From Paracoccus sigandri (GTDB taxonomy: Bacteria; Pseudomonadota; Alphaproteobacteria; Rhodobacterales; Rhodobacteraceae), in the NCBI RefSeq assembly GCF_003709565.1, contig NZ_QNRC01000019.1, positions 1 to 64,000 on the forward strand: a stretch of DNA of 64,000 nucleotides. Reading direction: 5' to 3'. The notes below the pieces were generated by a model, which saw only the letters and a list, made by a program, of their open reading frames with translations, did no database searches and was not told the DNA's origin. Position 1 is the stretch's first letter. Each line of letters opens with the position of its first letter. The position numbers and the translations under genes were made by a program. Shown piece after piece: positions 39,391 to 49,872 of this stretch.

Positions 39391-40761
39391 TCACAAATCG
39401 CCGCCGTGGTGGCGATGGCGGATGCGGCGGATCGCCCACCAGACCCCCAGCACCGCGACCGGCGTCAGCCCGGCGATCAGCAGCGACTTGTCCAGGCCCA
39501 GCCCCCCGGCCAGCGGCGCCAGCGCATAGGACAGAAGCCCCACCGCGTAATAGCTGATGGCGACCACCGACAGCCCCTCGACCGTGTGCTGCAGGCGCAG
39601 CTGCAGGTCGGCGCGGCGGTCCATGCGCGACAGCAATTCCTGGTTCTGGGCCGAGCGCTGCACATCCACCCGCGTGCGCAGCAGCTCGCCCGCCCGCTCG
39701 GCCCGGTCGATCATGGTCTTCAGCCGCGCCTCGGCCGATTTCACCGTCCGCATCGCCGGCTGATAGCGGCGGCGCATGAATTCCGTCAGCATCTGGCGGC
39801 CGTGAAAGCGGCTTTCGCGCAGCGCCGCGATCCGGTCCATCACGATCGCCTCATAGGCGGCGGTCGCGCCGAAGCGGAAGCTGTGCTGGACCGCCTGCGC
39901 CTCCAGCTCGGCCGAGACCGTCAGCAGGTCGTGCAGCACGGCCTCGGGGGCGCGCGTCTCGTCGGTCATGCCCTCGACGATGGCCGAGAGGCGCGGCTCC
40001 AGCTCATTGAGGCGGCGCGACAGGCCGCGGGCGCGGCCCAGCCCCAGCATGGACATGGCGCGATAGGTTTCCAGCTCGACCAGGCGGTGGACGATGCGGC
40101 CGATCCGCCCGGCGCCGACCTCGGGGCGCACGAACAGCGCGAAACGCATCCAGCCGTCGGAATCGATGCGGAAATCGCCCGCGATCATCGCCGCTTCCTC
40201 CAGCACCCAGACGGCGGTCAGGCTGTCGCGGGCGAACCACTCGCCGATCCGCTCCAGCGCCTGGGCGGGATCCTCGGGCAGGATGTCGATCTGCACCATC
40301 ACCGCCGCGATCCGCCTGCCCGGCGCCTGGATCTGCCATTCCTCGGGGAAGAAGGCCGCCGCGCTGGGATCGAAGGGGCGGATCGGCAGGCCCGGCACCG
40401 TGGCCATGTAGGTCACGAATTCCGTATGGCTTTCCCATTTCAGCTCGTGCCGCCCCAACTGGCCCTGGTAATGGCTGTCCTCGGGATCCGGGCGCGGGCC
40501 GCCATGGCGCGTCGTCAGCTGGGTCAGGTGATCGACATCGCGGCTGCGGTCGCGATTGGCGGCGTCGCGCGGCTCCTTGAAGGCCACGAAGACGCAGGTC
40601 GCGGGCGCCTTCAGGCGCGGCGAGGGCCGGGCGTGCAATTCGTTCGCCAGCGCATAGCGCAAGGGATGTTCGGTTGCCGGGCCCACGTCCTTCTCCTTCA
40701 CCTGCGGCGCGGATATGGGCGCGCCCTGCCCGTCCGGCCCGCCGATCCCCGGCGCCGTCAT
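39391..40761 (-). CDS. DUF3422 family membrane protein
   Basis: 456 aa. N-terminal HPLRYALANELHARPSP is the DUF3422 mark, followed by a cytoplasmic domain with ESHTEFVTYM, LIAGDFRIDSDGWMRF-like segments and a coiled coil (about 250-390). Two C-terminal membrane helices (VVAISYYAVGLLSYAL and SLLIAGLTPVAVLGVWWAI) end the protein. This tail-anchored layout is normal for the family. Function unknown. Confidence 0.9.
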   Translation of the reverse strand: MTAPGIGGPDGQGAPISAPQVKEKDVGPATEHPLRYALANELHARPSPRLKAPATCVFVAFKEPRDAANRDRSRDVDHLTQLTTRHGGPRPDPEDSHYQGQLGRHELKWESHTEFVTYMATVPGLPIRPFDPSAAAFFPEEWQIQAPGRRIAAVMVQIDILPEDPAQALERIGEWFARDSLTAVWVLEEAAMIAGDFRIDSDGWMRFALFVRPEVGAGRIGRIVHRLVELETYRAMSMLGLGRARGLSRRLNELEPRLSAIVEGMTDETRAPEAVLHDLLTVSAELEAQAVQHSFRFGATAAYEAIVMDRIAALRESRFHGRQMLTEFMRRRYQPAMRTVKSAEARLKTMIDRAERAGELLRTRVDVQRSAQNQELLSRMDRRADLQLRLQHTVEGLSVVAISYYAVGLLSYALAPLAGGLGLDKSLLIAGLTPVAVLGVWWAIRRIRHRHHGGDL

Positions 40762-40860
40762 CCGCTACCTTGTGCCGATCCTCCGCGGCGCCGCAAGCCC
40801 CCTGCCATCATCGCGCGGGCCCGCCAAGCGCCCCTTTCGTCGCAGGGACGGAGGGCATGA

Positions 40861-40886
40861 AAAAGGGGGCGCGATCCGCGCCCCCT
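40861..40886 (-). terminator. Terminator of the pntAB operon
   Basis: On the minus strand GGGGGCGCG pairs with CGCGCCCCC (loop GAT), followed by TTTTT. It lies 24 bp after the pntB stop. Confidence 0.85.
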
Positions 40887-40909
40887 GGTCGTCCTTTTCT
40901 GCGCCCGGA

Positions 40910-42352
40910 TCACTCGACCATGGGCAGCAGCTTGTTGATGCTGTCCTTGGCGTCGCCATAGAACATCCGGGTGTTTTCCTTGAAGAACAGCGGGTTCTCG
41001 ATGCCGGAATAACCCGTGCCCTGGCCGCGCTTGGAAACGAAGACCTGTTTCGCCTTCCAGACCTCCAGCACCGGCATGCCGGCGATGGGGCTGTTGGGGT
41101 CGTCCTGCGCCGCCGGGTTCACGATGTCGTTCGAGCCGATGACGATCACCACGTCGGTCGAGGGGAAATCGTCGTTGATCTCGTCCATCTCCAGCACGAT
41201 GTCATAGGGCACCTTCGCCTCGGCCAGAAGCACGTTCATGTGGCCGGGCAGACGGCCCGCGACCGGGTGGATGGCGAAGCGCACCTCCTTGCCGGCCGCG
41301 CGCAGCTTGCGGGTCAACTCGCTGACCGCGGCCTGGGCCTGCGCCACCGCCATGCCGTAGCCCGGCACGATGACCACGCTGTCGGCATCGTTCAGCGCCG
41401 CCGCGACGCTGTCGGCGTCGATGGGGATCTGCTCGCCCTCGATCTCGGCCGCCGGGCCGGTCTCGCCGCCGAAGCCGCCCAGGATCACGCTGACGAAATG
41501 CCGGTTCATCGCCTTGCACATGATATAGCTGAGGATCGCACCCGAGGAGCCGACCAGCGCGCCCACCACGATCAAGAGGTCGTTGCCGAGCGTGAAGCCG
41601 ATCGCCGCCGCCGCCCAGCCCGAATAGCTGTTCAGCATCGACACCACTACCGGCATGTCGGCGCCGCCGATGCCCATGATCAGGTGATAGCCGATGAAGA
41701 AGGCCAAGAGCGTGATCAGCACCAGCCACAATATGGGCGAGCCGGCATCGGCACAGTAAAGCACGCCGAACAGGATCGACAGCGCCAGCGCGCCCGCGTT
41801 CAGCGCATGCCCGCCGGGCAGCTTCTTCGGCTTGCCGTCGACGCGGCCGGCCAGCTTGCCGAAGGCCACGACCGAGCCGGTGAAGGTGATCGCGCCGATG
41901 AAGATGCCCAGGAACACCTCGATCTTCAGGACCGCGATCTCGGCCGGGGTCTTGTAGGCCAGCACGGCGGCGAAGCCCTCGAACTCTGCGGCGGCGTTCT
42001 CGGCCTTCTGGCGCAGCACGCGGGCCAGCTCGATCTGGGCGTTGAAGCCGACGAAGACCGCGGCCAGGCCGACCAGGCTGTGCATCGCCGCGACCAGCTG
42101 CGGCATCTCGGTCATCTGGACGCGCTTGGCGATCACGAAGCCGGCGCTGCCGCCGATGGCGATCATGATGGCCGACAGCCACCAATTGCCGGCGCCCGGC
42201 CCGAACAGCGTCGCCACGACCGCAAGGCCCATGCCGACGATGCCGTACCAGATGGCGCGCTTGGCGCTTTCCTGACCCGACAGCCCCCCCAGGGAGAGGA
42301 TGAACAGGATCGCGGCGACCACATAGGCGGCGGTGGTGAATCCGTATTCCAT
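40910..42352 (-). CDS. pntB: NAD(P) transhydrogenase subunit beta
   Basis: 480 aa from ATG 42352 (AAGGAGGGG upstream). N-terminal half is the membrane domain with eight or nine helices; residues about 290-480 form the NADP(H)-binding domain III ([81 protein letters not shown]). With PntA it uses the proton gradient to make NADPH. Confidence 0.97.
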   Translation of the reverse strand: MEYGFTTAAYVVAAILFILSLGGLSGQESAKRAIWYGIVGMGLAVVATLFGPGAGNWWLSAIMIAIGGSAGFVIAKRVQMTEMPQLVAAMHSLVGLAAVFVGFNAQIELARVLRQKAENAAAEFEGFAAVLAYKTPAEIAVLKIEVFLGIFIGAITFTGSVVAFGKLAGRVDGKPKKLPGGHALNAGALALSILFGVLYCADAGSPILWLVLITLLAFFIGYHLIMGIGGADMPVVVSMLNSYSGWAAAAIGFTLGNDLLIVVGALVGSSGAILSYIMCKAMNRHFVSVILGGFGGETGPAAEIEGEQIPIDADSVAAALNDADSVVIVPGYGMAVAQAQAAVSELTRKLRAAGKEVRFAIHPVAGRLPGHMNVLLAEAKVPYDIVLEMDEINDDFPSTDVVIVIGSNDIVNPAAQDDPNSPIAGMPVLEVWKAKQVFVSKRGQGTGYSGIENPLFFKENTRMFYGDAKDSINKLLPMVE

Positions 42353-42362
42353 CGGCCCCTCC

Positions 42363-43937
42363 TTACGATTTCTGGAACATGGCGAGCATCCGCCGGGTGA
42401 CCAGGAAGCCACCGAAGATGTTCACCCCGGCCATCAGCACCGCCAGCGCGCTGAGCAGCAGGACCCAGCCCGAGCCCGAGCCGATCTGCATCAGCGCGCC
42501 CAGGATGATGATCGAGCTGATCGCATTGGTGATCGCCATCAGCGGCGTGTGCAGCGAATGGGCGACGTTCCAGATCACCCGGAAGCCCACGAAGCAGGCC
42601 AGCACGAAGACGATGAAATGCGACATGAAGCTGGCCGGCGCGACCAGGCCGACCAGCAGCAGCAAGAGCCCGCCCCCAGCCAGCAGCGTGACCTGGCTTT
42701 TCGTCTCGGCCTTGAAGGCGGCGATCTCGGCGGCGCGCTTTTCCTCGGCCGTCAGCGCCTTCGGCTTTTCCTTGGGCTTCTGCGCGGCGATGGCGGCGAT
42801 CTTCGGCGGCGGCGGCGGCCAGGTGATGTCGTGGTCGCGCGTCACGGTGGCGCCGCGGATCACGTCGTCCTCCATGTTGTGCTCGATCACCCCGTCCTTC
42901 TTCGGCGTCAGGTCGGCCATGAAGTGGCGGACATTGTTGCCGTAAAGCTCGGACGCCTGCGCCCCCATGCGCGAGGGGAAATCGGTATAGCCGATGATGG
43001 TCACGCCATTGTCGGTCACGATCCGCTCGTCCGGGACGGTCAGGTCGCAATTGCCGCCCTTTTCCGCCGCCAGGTCCACGATGACGCTGCCGGGCTTCAT
43101 CGCCTCGACCATGTCGCGGGTCCACAGCTTGGGCGCGTCGCGGCCCGGAATCAGCGCCGTGGTGATCACGATGTCCATCTGCGGCGCCAGCTCGCGGAAC
43201 TTGGCCAGCTGCTTCTCGCGGAATTCGGGGCTGGAGGGCGCGGCATAGCCGCCGGTCGCGGCGCCGTCCTGGACCGCCTCGTCGAATTCCAGGAAGACGA
43301 ACTCGGCGCCCATCGATTCGATCTGCTCGGCCACCTCGGGGCGCACGTCGAAGGCATGGACCTGCGCGCCCAGGGAAACCGAGGTCCCGATCGCCGCCAG
43401 GCCCGCGACGCCCGCGCCCACCACCAGCACCTTGGCCGGCGGCACCTTGCCCGCCGCCGTCACCTGCCCGGTGAAGAAGCGGCCGAAATTGTTCGCCGCC
43501 TCGATCACCGCGCGATAGCCGGCGATATTGGCCATCGAGCTGAGCGCATCCATCTTCTGCGCCCGCGAGATCCGCGGCACCATGTCCATGGCGATGGCGG
43601 TGATGCCCTGCTGGCGCGCCACTTCCAGCAATTCGGCGTTCTGGGCCGGGTAGAAGAACGAGATCAGCGTCTGCCCGTCGCGCATCTGCCCGATCTCGCC
43701 CTCGGTGGGCTGGCGGACCTTGGCCACCACGTCGACGGCCGCGACCAGCTCTGCCGCCGTCGCCTCGACCGTCACCCCCGCCGCACGGTAATCCTCGTCC
43801 GAGAAGCCGGCGCGCGCGCCCGCCCCGGATTCGATGAATACCTCATGTCCCAGTTTCTGGAGATGCGCCGACGAGGACGGCGTGATCGCAACCCTCGCCT
43901 CCCCCTCGAAGCTCTCCTTCAATGCACCGATCTTCAT
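42363..43937 (-). CDS. pntA: NAD(P) transhydrogenase subunit alpha
   Basis: 524 aa. Domain I binds NAD(H): [49 protein letters not shown] and the GYTDFPSRM loop. A Lys/Glu linker precedes four C-terminal membrane helices. The full-length PntA is one chain, not the split PntAA/PntAB found in some alphaproteobacteria. 10 bp upstream of pntB on the minus strand; the pair is one operon. Confidence 0.97.
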   Translation of the reverse strand: MKIGALKESFEGEARVAITPSSSAHLQKLGHEVFIESGAGARAGFSDEDYRAAGVTVEATAAELVAAVDVVAKVRQPTEGEIGQMRDGQTLISFFYPAQNAELLEVARQQGITAIAMDMVPRISRAQKMDALSSMANIAGYRAVIEAANNFGRFFTGQVTAAGKVPPAKVLVVGAGVAGLAAIGTSVSLGAQVHAFDVRPEVAEQIESMGAEFVFLEFDEAVQDGAATGGYAAPSSPEFREKQLAKFRELAPQMDIVITTALIPGRDAPKLWTRDMVEAMKPGSVIVDLAAEKGGNCDLTVPDERIVTDNGVTIIGYTDFPSRMGAQASELYGNNVRHFMADLTPKKDGVIEHNMEDDVIRGATVTRDHDITWPPPPPKIAAIAAQKPKEKPKALTAEEKRAAEIAAFKAETKSQVTLLAGGGLLLLLVGLVAPASFMSHFIVFVLACFVGFRVIWNVAHSLHTPLMAITNAISSIIILGALMQIGSGSGWVLLLSALAVLMAGVNIFGGFLVTRRMLAMFQKS

Positions 43938-44104
43938 CGTCTGAAGGCCCCCAATCCCAACAATTCCGGTCCGGCCTGCATATCACCGCGAAACAATCGA
44001 TCACAAGAGCGCGAACAGGGGACATTCGCCAAAAGATCGATCCCGGCGGGGAACGGAAAATTGCCGCGCATGACGAAAGTCCGGATTGACAGGCAAAAAA
44101 CAGA

Positions 44105-44137
44105 AGGGCACCGCGCGGGATTTCCGCGCGGTGCCCC
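44105..44137 (-). terminator. Terminator of the Ala-rich gene
   Basis: A 13-bp perfect stem, GGGCACCGCGCGG / CCGCGCGGTGCCC, loop of five. TTCTGTTTTTT follows on the minus strand. Confidence 0.85.
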
Positions 44138-44171
44138 GATGTCAGACCATGGCTTGCTGCCGGTCGCGGCC

Positions 44172-44819
44172 TCAGTTGGCCGGCGCCGGAGGCGTGGTGG
44201 TCGTGGTGCCGGTCGCAGGTTCTTCCTCGACGCTGATCGCGTCGTCCAGCGCGTCGGCGGCGTCATCGGCAGCCTCGCCAGCGGCATCGGCGGCTTCGCC
44301 GGCTGCGGTCGCGGCCGCATCGGCGGCGTTTTCCGCCTCGGTCGCGGCGGCGTCGGCCGCGGCCCCGGCTTCGGCGGCGGCGTCATCGACGGCCTCGCCC
44401 GTGGCGGTGGCCGCGTCATCGGCTGCCTCGCCAGCCGCATCCGCGGCCTCGCCGGCTGCTTCGGCGGCGTCGTCCGCGGCATCCTCGACCGCGGCGCCGG
44501 TCGCCGTCGCGGCATCCTCGGCGGCATCCGCGGCTTCGCCGGCCGCTTCGGCGGCGTCATCGGCCGCGGCGGCCGCATCGTCGGCAGCCTCGGCGGCGGG
44601 TTCTTCGGTGGTGACGGTGGTGGTGTCGCCTTCGACCGCCACGGTGTCATCGCCCATGAAGCGCTGCAGCACGAAATAGGCCAGAGCCAGCGCCAGAAGG
44701 ACGCCGATGATCAGCGGCAGCGGCGAGGAACGACGCTCGACCGGCTCGACATAGGTTTCCTTGGGCTTGACGGGATCGTTCGGATCGGTCCGGTTCGGAT
44801 CGTTCGGGTCATGGGTCAT
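44172..44819 (-). CDS. Ala-rich repeat protein with one membrane helix
   Basis: 215 aa. Residues 1-30 are hydrophilic (NDPNRTDPNDPVKPK); one membrane helix follows at about 34-52 (LPLIIGVLLALALAYFVL). The remaining 140 residues consist almost only of Ala, Asp, Glu, Gly and Thr in repeats such as DDAAEAAGEAADAA and DDAATATGEAV. Ala pairs recur with 3-4 spacing, fitting a long amphipathic helix or Ala-type coiled coil. It ends in a Thr/Pro tail. Function unknown; a periplasmic spacer or desiccation-type protein is possible. Confidence 0.8.
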   Translation of the reverse strand: MTHDPNDPNRTDPNDPVKPKETYVEPVERRSSPLPLIIGVLLALALAYFVLQRFMGDDTVAVEGDTTTVTTEEPAAEAADDAAAAADDAAEAAGEAADAAEDAATATGAAVEDAADDAAEAAGEAADAAGEAADDAATATGEAVDDAAAEAGAAADAAATEAENAADAAATAAGEAADAAGEAADDAADALDDAISVEEEPATGTTTTTPPAPAN

Positions 44820-45025
44820 CGCTGGCCTCCAGATTCAATTTTTGAAAACACCGGTTTAGCGTCGTCCTCGGTTTCAACCACCCGGTGCGGCATGTCAATT
44901 GTGCAATAGGCATATCCGCCACGGCCCGGCTTGCGACCCGGCATTCATGCGAATAACACGAAGGAGGGCACCGGGTTCCACTACTTCCATGTCCCGACCC
45001 GATTTTTTTCCTGCGGGAGAACGAC

Positions 45026-47611
45026 ATGACCGCCGATACGCCTTCGAACAAGCAATTTCTTGCCGACTATCGGCCCTGGCCGTTCGAGCTGCGGCAGACC
45101 GCGCTGGAATTCGACCTGGCGCCCTCGGCGACCAGGGTCACGGCCGTGCTGGATCTGGCCCCGCGAGAGACCGCTGCGGACCTGGTCCTGGACGGCGGCA
45201 AGGGGCTGCAACTGCTGCGGCTGGCCATCGACGGCGCCGCGCCCGACCCCGCCCATGTCCGGCGCGACGAGGAAACGCTGACCATCGCCGCCGCCGCTCT
45301 GCCCCAAGCCGCCTTCCGGCTGGAAACCGAGGTCGAGATCGACCCTTCGGCCAATACCGCCTTCGAGGGGCTCTATCTGTCGGGCGGGATGTTCTGCACG
45401 CAATGCGAGGCCGAGGGCTTTCGCCACATCACCTTCTATCCCGACCGGCCCGACGTGATGACGACCTTCCGCGTCGCCATCCGCAGCGAGTTGCCGGTGC
45501 TTCTGTCGAACGGCAACCCGGTCCGGCAGCAGCCGGGGCTGGCCGAATGGCACGATCCCTGGCCCAAGCCCAGCTATCTGTTCGCGCTGGTCGCGGGCGA
45601 CCTGGTGGCGATCAGCGACCGCTTCACCACGCGCTCCGGGCGCGAGGTCGCGCTGAATGTCTGGGTCCGTCCGGGCGACCAGGACCGCGCCGGCTTCGCG
45701 CTGGAATCCCTCGTGAAGTCAATGCGATGGGACGAGGATGTCTATGGCCGCGAATATGACCTGGACGTCTTCAACATCGTCGCCGTGGACGATTTCAACA
45801 TGGGGGCGATGGAGAACAAGGGGCTGAACATCTTCAATTCGAAGCTGGTCCTCGCCAGTCCCGAAACCGCGACCGATGCCGATTACGAGCGCATCGAAAG
45901 CGTGATCGCGCATGAATATTTCCACAACTGGACCGGCAACCGGATCACCTGCCGCGACTGGTTCCAGCTGTGCCTGAAGGAGGGGCTGACGGTCTTCCGC
46001 GACCAGCAGTTCACCAGCGACATGCGCAGCGCGGCGGTCAAGCGGATCAGCGACGTGCAGGCCCTGCGCGCCCGCCAGTTCCGCGAGGACCAGGGCCCGC
46101 TGGCCCATCCGCCGCGCCCCGACCAATATGAGGAAATCAACAATTTCTACACCGCGACCGTCTACGAGAAGGGCGCCGAGGTGATCGGGATGCTGAAGAC
46201 CCTGGTCGGCGACGAGGGCTATCGCGCGGCGCTGGACCTGTATTTCGACCGCCATGACGGCGATGCGGCGACGATCGAGGACTGGCTGAAGGTCTTCGAG
46301 GATGCGACCGGCCGCGATCTGGCGCAGTTCAAGCGCTGGTATACCGATGCCGGCACCCCGCGCCTGACGATGCGAGAGGACTGGGTCGAGGAAGCGGAGG
46401 GCGGCACGTTGGTGCTTGATTTCGCCCAGGAAACCCCGCCGACGCCCGGCCAGCCGGTGAAACCCCCTCGCGTGATTCCCATCGCGGTGGGCCTGATCGG
46501 CCCGAATGGCGACGAGATCGCCCCGACCCGCGTGCTGGAAATGACCGATGCCCGGCAGGGTTTCCGCTTTGAAGGCTTGGGCGCGCGGCCGGTGGTCTCG
46601 GCGCTGCGCGGCTTTTCCGCCCCGGTGATGCTGGAGCGGGTGATCGACGACGCCACCCGCGCCTTCCTGCTGGCCCATGACACCGACCCCTTCGCGCGCT
46701 GGGAGGCCGGGCGCGACCTCGCGCTGTCGGCGCTGACCGGGCTGGCGCAGGGCCAGGCCGGCGGCGACGGATATGTCGAGGCCATCGGCCGCCTGATCGC
46801 GGACGAAGGCGCCGACCCGGCCTTCCGCGCGCTGTGCCTGAACCTTCCGGGCGAGGAGGAGATCGCCACCCGGCTGGCGGCCCAGGGCGTGACGCCGGAT
46901 CCCGACGCGATCCATGCCGCGCGGGGCGATCTGGCCCGCCGCCTGGCCGAGGCGCATGAGGCGCTGCTGGCCGGGATCTATGACCGGATGGTGGTGCCGG
47001 GCGACTATTCGCCCGATGCCGCGGCGGCGGCCCGGCGCGCGCTGCGGATCGCGGCGCTGGGGCTGCTCAGCCGCATCGACGGCGGCGACCGGGCCGAGGT
47101 GCTGTTCGGCACAGCCGGCAATATGACCGAGCGGATGGCGGCGCTGACCTGCCTGATCCGCCGCGGCCGGGGCCAGACCGCGCTGCGGATCCTGGAGGAA
47201 CAGTTCGGCGACAACCGGCTGGTCATGGACAAGTGGTTCACCATCCAGCCGATGGTCGCGCCACCCGCCGATGCCGTCGAGATCGCCCGCAGGCTGGCGA
47301 AACGCCCGGATTTCGAATGGCAGAACCCGAACCGCTTCCGCGCCCTGCTGGGCGGGCTGGCGGGCAACCATGCCGGCTTCCACCGCGCCGACGGGGCGGG
47401 CTACGACTTCACCGCCGACTGGCTGATGCGGATGGACGGCGCCAATCCGCAGATCGCCGCCCGCATGTCCACCGCCTTCGAGACCTGGCCGCGATACGAT
47501 GCGGGCCGGCGCGAAAAGGCGCTGGCGGCGCTGCGGCGGATGGCCGCGATGGAGGGGATCAGCCGCAACCTGCGCGAGATGGTGTCGCGGATGATCGCCG
47601 CCGGCGACTGA
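45026..47611 (+). CDS. pepN: Aminopeptidase N (M1 family)
   Basis: 861 aa, cytoplasmic, no signal peptide. Exopeptidase motif GAMEN at 260-264 and zinc site HEYFH at 296-300 with the distal Glu in LKEGLT; HNWTGNRITCRDWFQL is unbroken in the family. The C-terminal helical domain contains LIADEGADPAFRALCLNLP and RNLREMVSRM, as in E. coli PepN. Releases N-terminal amino acids from peptides. A GGAG site precedes the ATG. Confidence 0.97.
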   Translation: MTADTPSNKQFLADYRPWPFELRQTALEFDLAPSATRVTAVLDLAPRETAADLVLDGGKGLQLLRLAIDGAAPDPAHVRRDEETLTIAAAALPQAAFRLETEVEIDPSANTAFEGLYLSGGMFCTQCEAEGFRHITFYPDRPDVMTTFRVAIRSELPVLLSNGNPVRQQPGLAEWHDPWPKPSYLFALVAGDLVAISDRFTTRSGREVALNVWVRPGDQDRAGFALESLVKSMRWDEDVYGREYDLDVFNIVAVDDFNMGAMENKGLNIFNSKLVLASPETATDADYERIESVIAHEYFHNWTGNRITCRDWFQLCLKEGLTVFRDQQFTSDMRSAAVKRISDVQALRARQFREDQGPLAHPPRPDQYEEINNFYTATVYEKGAEVIGMLKTLVGDEGYRAALDLYFDRHDGDAATIEDWLKVFEDATGRDLAQFKRWYTDAGTPRLTMREDWVEEAEGGTLVLDFAQETPPTPGQPVKPPRVIPIAVGLIGPNGDEIAPTRVLEMTDARQGFRFEGLGARPVVSALRGFSAPVMLERVIDDATRAFLLAHDTDPFARWEAGRDLALSALTGLAQGQAGGDGYVEAIGRLIADEGADPAFRALCLNLPGEEEIATRLAAQGVTPDPDAIHAARGDLARRLAEAHEALLAGIYDRMVVPGDYSPDAAAAARRALRIAALGLLSRIDGGDRAEVLFGTAGNMTERMAALTCLIRRGRGQTALRILEEQFGDNRLVMDKWFTIQPMVAPPADAVEIARRLAKRPDFEWQNPNRFRALLGGLAGNHAGFHRADGAGYDFTADWLMRMDGANPQIAARMSTAFETWPRYDAGRREKALAALRRMAAMEGISRNLREMVSRMIAAGD

Positions 47612-47653
47612 TCCCGCTTGTGCCGGCTTTCGCGGCGGGGCAGGATCGCGGCG

Positions 47654-48565
47654 ATGAGTGACCCGCTTGCCCATGCGAGGGCCGAGATGCAGGCCCGCCT
47701 CGACCCGCTGATCGCCGAGCGGGCACCCTGGCTGCATTCCGACGGCCTGCTGCCGGGGCTTGCGCGGCGCGCGATGATGACGCTTCTGCGCTATCCCCGG
47801 ACGCTGGAGCTGGGCGCCGAGTTCCGCGACCTGCCCACCGACGAGATCATGCGCCGCATGGCCCGGCTGATCGTGCGCGACATGCGCATCGAGGGGATGG
47901 AGCATCTGCCCGCCACCGGCCCGGCGCTGATCGTGTCGAACCACCCGACCGGCATCGCCGATGGGATCGTGCTTCACGCGCTGATCTCGCAACTGCGCGA
48001 CGACCTGTTCATCTATGCCAATCACGACATGATCCGGGTGCTGCCGCAGACCGCCGACATGATCGCCCCGGTCGAATGGCGGGTCGAGAAGCGCAGCCAT
48101 GCCAAGACCCGCGCCACGATGGACTATACCCGCGAGGCGCTGGAGGCAGGCCGGATCGGGCTGATCTTCCCCTCGGGCCGGCTGGCGCACCGGCACGGCC
48201 TGACCCTGCATGAGCGGCCCTGGATGGCCTCGGCCGCGATGATCGCGCGCAAGTTCGCCGTCCCGGTGATCCCGCTGCGGCTGCGGGCGCGGAACTCGGC
48301 GCTGTTCTATCTGCTGGACGCGATCCATCCGACCCTGCGCGACGTGACCCTGTTCAACGAGGTGCTGAACAAGGCCCGCCAGACCTATCGCGTCACCATC
48401 GGCGCGCCGGTCGATCCCGAAAGCCTGCCGAAAAACAGCGAGGAGGCCATCGCGGCGCTGCGCGATATGGTGCTGGCCCTGCCCGATCCCGGCCCCGAGG
48501 CCGCGCGGCTGATGCAGGCATCGGGCGGCGCGCGGCTGGTGCGCAGCCAGCGCCGGATCGCCTGA
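47654..48565 (+). CDS. PlsC-like acyltransferase
   Basis: 303 aa from ATG 47654. A glycerophosphate acyltransferase-fold domain: IVSNHPTGIADG is a variant of the NHxxxxD box (His and Asp kept with five between), later FPSGRLAHRHG replaces the FPEG box. Residues 40-90 carry TLLRYPRTLELGAEFRDL. It may acylate lysophospholipids or ornithine lipids; substrate unknown. 42 bp after pepN. Confidence 0.8.
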   Translation: MSDPLAHARAEMQARLDPLIAERAPWLHSDGLLPGLARRAMMTLLRYPRTLELGAEFRDLPTDEIMRRMARLIVRDMRIEGMEHLPATGPALIVSNHPTGIADGIVLHALISQLRDDLFIYANHDMIRVLPQTADMIAPVEWRVEKRSHAKTRATMDYTREALEAGRIGLIFPSGRLAHRHGLTLHERPWMASAAMIARKFAVPVIPLRLRARNSALFYLLDAIHPTLRDVTLFNEVLNKARQTYRVTIGAPVDPESLPKNSEEAIAALRDMVLALPDPGPEAARLMQASGGARLVRSQRRIA

Positions 48566-48567
48566 AC

Positions 48568-48609
48568 GCGCCCGCGGGCCCCAACGGGTATTTGGACAAC
48601 GAAGAAAGG
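48568..48609 (+). repeat. Structured intergenic repeat, copy g
   Basis: Directly after the acyltransferase stop: a small GCCCGCGGGC palindrome, CCCCAACGGG, then the box GGGTATTTGGACAACGAAGA. It has the box of copy d but a reduced hairpin part. Confidence 0.65.
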
Positions 48610-48615
48610 CCGGGC

Positions 48616-48644
48616 TTGAGAGATGCGCCCCGCGCCACTATCTT
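48616..48644 (+). promoter_or_regulatory. Putative promoter of the IscA-like gene
   Basis: TTGAGA and TATCTT stand 17 bp apart, 32 bp before the ATG. Confidence 0.5.
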
Positions 48645-48676
48645 TGCAGGTGCAGACCAGACAGGATGCCTGACCC

Positions 48677-49051
48677 ATGTTCGCCATTCCCGGCACCGCC
48701 CCCGTCACGATCTCTCCGGCGGCCGAAAGACAGATCGCCCGGCTGATGGCCGGCAAGGATGCCTATGGGCTGCGGATCGGCCTGAAGAAGGGCGGCTGCG
48801 CGGGCATGGAATACACGATGGAGCTGGCCGAGGCCCCCGAGCCCAATGAAGAGGTGGTCGAACAGGGCGCGGCGCGGGTGGTGATCTCGCCCATGGCGCA
48901 GATGTTCCTGTTCGGGACCCGGATCGATTACGAGACCGGGCTGCTGGAATCGGGCTTCCGGTTCCACAACCCCAACGTGACCGACACCTGCGGCTGCGGC
49001 GAATCGATCCGCTTCGAGCCCTTGGAGGGCAGCCGCACGCCCGAGGCGTGA
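48677..49051 (+). CDS. HesB/IscA/SufA-family Fe-S assembly protein
   Basis: 124 aa. The three cluster cysteines are C41 (GGCAGMEY), C105 and C107 (DTCGCGES). Such A-type carriers pass Fe-S clusters to target enzymes. It stands apart from any isc or suf operon, so I do not choose between erpA, iscA and sufA; it resembles SufA-like Rhodobacterales proteins. Ends with a short Pro/Thr tail. Confidence 0.92.
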   Translation: MFAIPGTAPVTISPAAERQIARLMAGKDAYGLRIGLKKGGCAGMEYTMELAEAPEPNEEVVEQGAARVVISPMAQMFLFGTRIDYETGLLESGFRFHNPNVTDTCGCGESIRFEPLEGSRTPEA

Positions 49052-49063
49052 CCCTTCTGCGAC

Positions 49064-49092
49064 TTGCGCGCCGGGGTTCTTGCCCCTAAGCC
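49064..49092 (+). promoter_or_regulatory. Putative tpiA promoter
   Basis: TTGCGC and TAAGCC stand 17 bp apart, 27 bp before the ATG. The same TTGnnC-N17-TAAG shape occurs before the cyclophilin gene at 60627. Confidence 0.45.
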
Positions 49093-49119
49093 ATGGCCCG
49101 AAGCAGAAGGAGGGCTGAC

Positions 49120-49866
49120 ATGGCACCGCGCAAACTTGCCGCTGGAAACTGGAAGATGAATGGCGACCTGGCCGCCCTGGCCGAGGTCGACAGGCTGCTG
49201 GCGGCCCATCCCGCACCGGCCTGCGAGGTGCTGCTGTGCCCGCCCGCGCCGCTGGTCCAGGCGATGAAGGCGCGGATCGGCGGCGGCGCGATCGCGGTCG
49301 GCGGCCAGGACTGCCATGCGCGGGTTTCGGGCGCGCATACCGGCGACGTCTCGGCCGCGCTGCTGAAGGATGTCGGCGCGGATTACGTGATCCTGGGCCA
49401 TTCCGAGCGCCGGGCCGATCATGGCGAGTCTGACGCCGATGTCGCGGCCAAGGCGACGGCCGCCCATGCGGCCGGGCTGGTCGCGGTGATCTGCGTCGGC
49501 GAGACCGAGGCGCAGCGCGATGCCGGCGAGACGCTGGCGGTGATCGCCGCGCAGCTGGCGGGCTCGATCCCGCAGGGCGCGACGGCGGCCAATACCGTGA
49601 TCGCCTATGAGCCCGTCTGGGCCATCGGCACCGGCCGCACCCCGACCAGCGCGCAGATCGCCGAAGTCCACGCCCTGATGCGCGAGAGGCTGCAGGGCGC
49701 GGTCAGCGGGGCGGATGATGTACGGCTGCTCTATGGCGGCAGCGTCAAGCCGGGCAATGCGGCCGAGATCTTCGCCATCCCCCATGTCGACGGGGCGCTG
49801 GTCGGCGGCGCCAGCCTGAAGGCGGCGGATTTCGGCCCGATCGTCGCGGCGCTGGCGGCGTCGTAA
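49120..49866 (+). CDS. tpiA: Triosephosphate isomerase
   Basis: 248 aa from ATG 49120 with AGAAGGAGG upstream. Catalytic residues: K12 in AGNWKMNG, H94 in ILGHSERR, E164 in [11 protein letters not shown]; phosphate loop [14 protein letters not shown]. Interconverts dihydroxyacetone phosphate and glyceraldehyde 3-phosphate, with Fba and Pgk further right. Confidence 0.97.
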   Translation: MAPRKLAAGNWKMNGDLAALAEVDRLLAAHPAPACEVLLCPPAPLVQAMKARIGGGAIAVGGQDCHARVSGAHTGDVSAALLKDVGADYVILGHSERRADHGESDADVAAKATAAHAAGLVAVICVGETEAQRDAGETLAVIAAQLAGSIPQGATAANTVIAYEPVWAIGTGRTPTSAQIAEVHALMRERLQGAVSGADDVRLLYGGSVKPGNAAEIFAIPHVDGALVGGASLKAADFGPIVAALAAS

Positions 49867-49872
49867 GGCGGA

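Noticed and set aside
45719..48328. 869-codon minus-strand open frame
   Set aside because: Antisense to pepN and the acyltransferase gene; composition typical of shadow frames.
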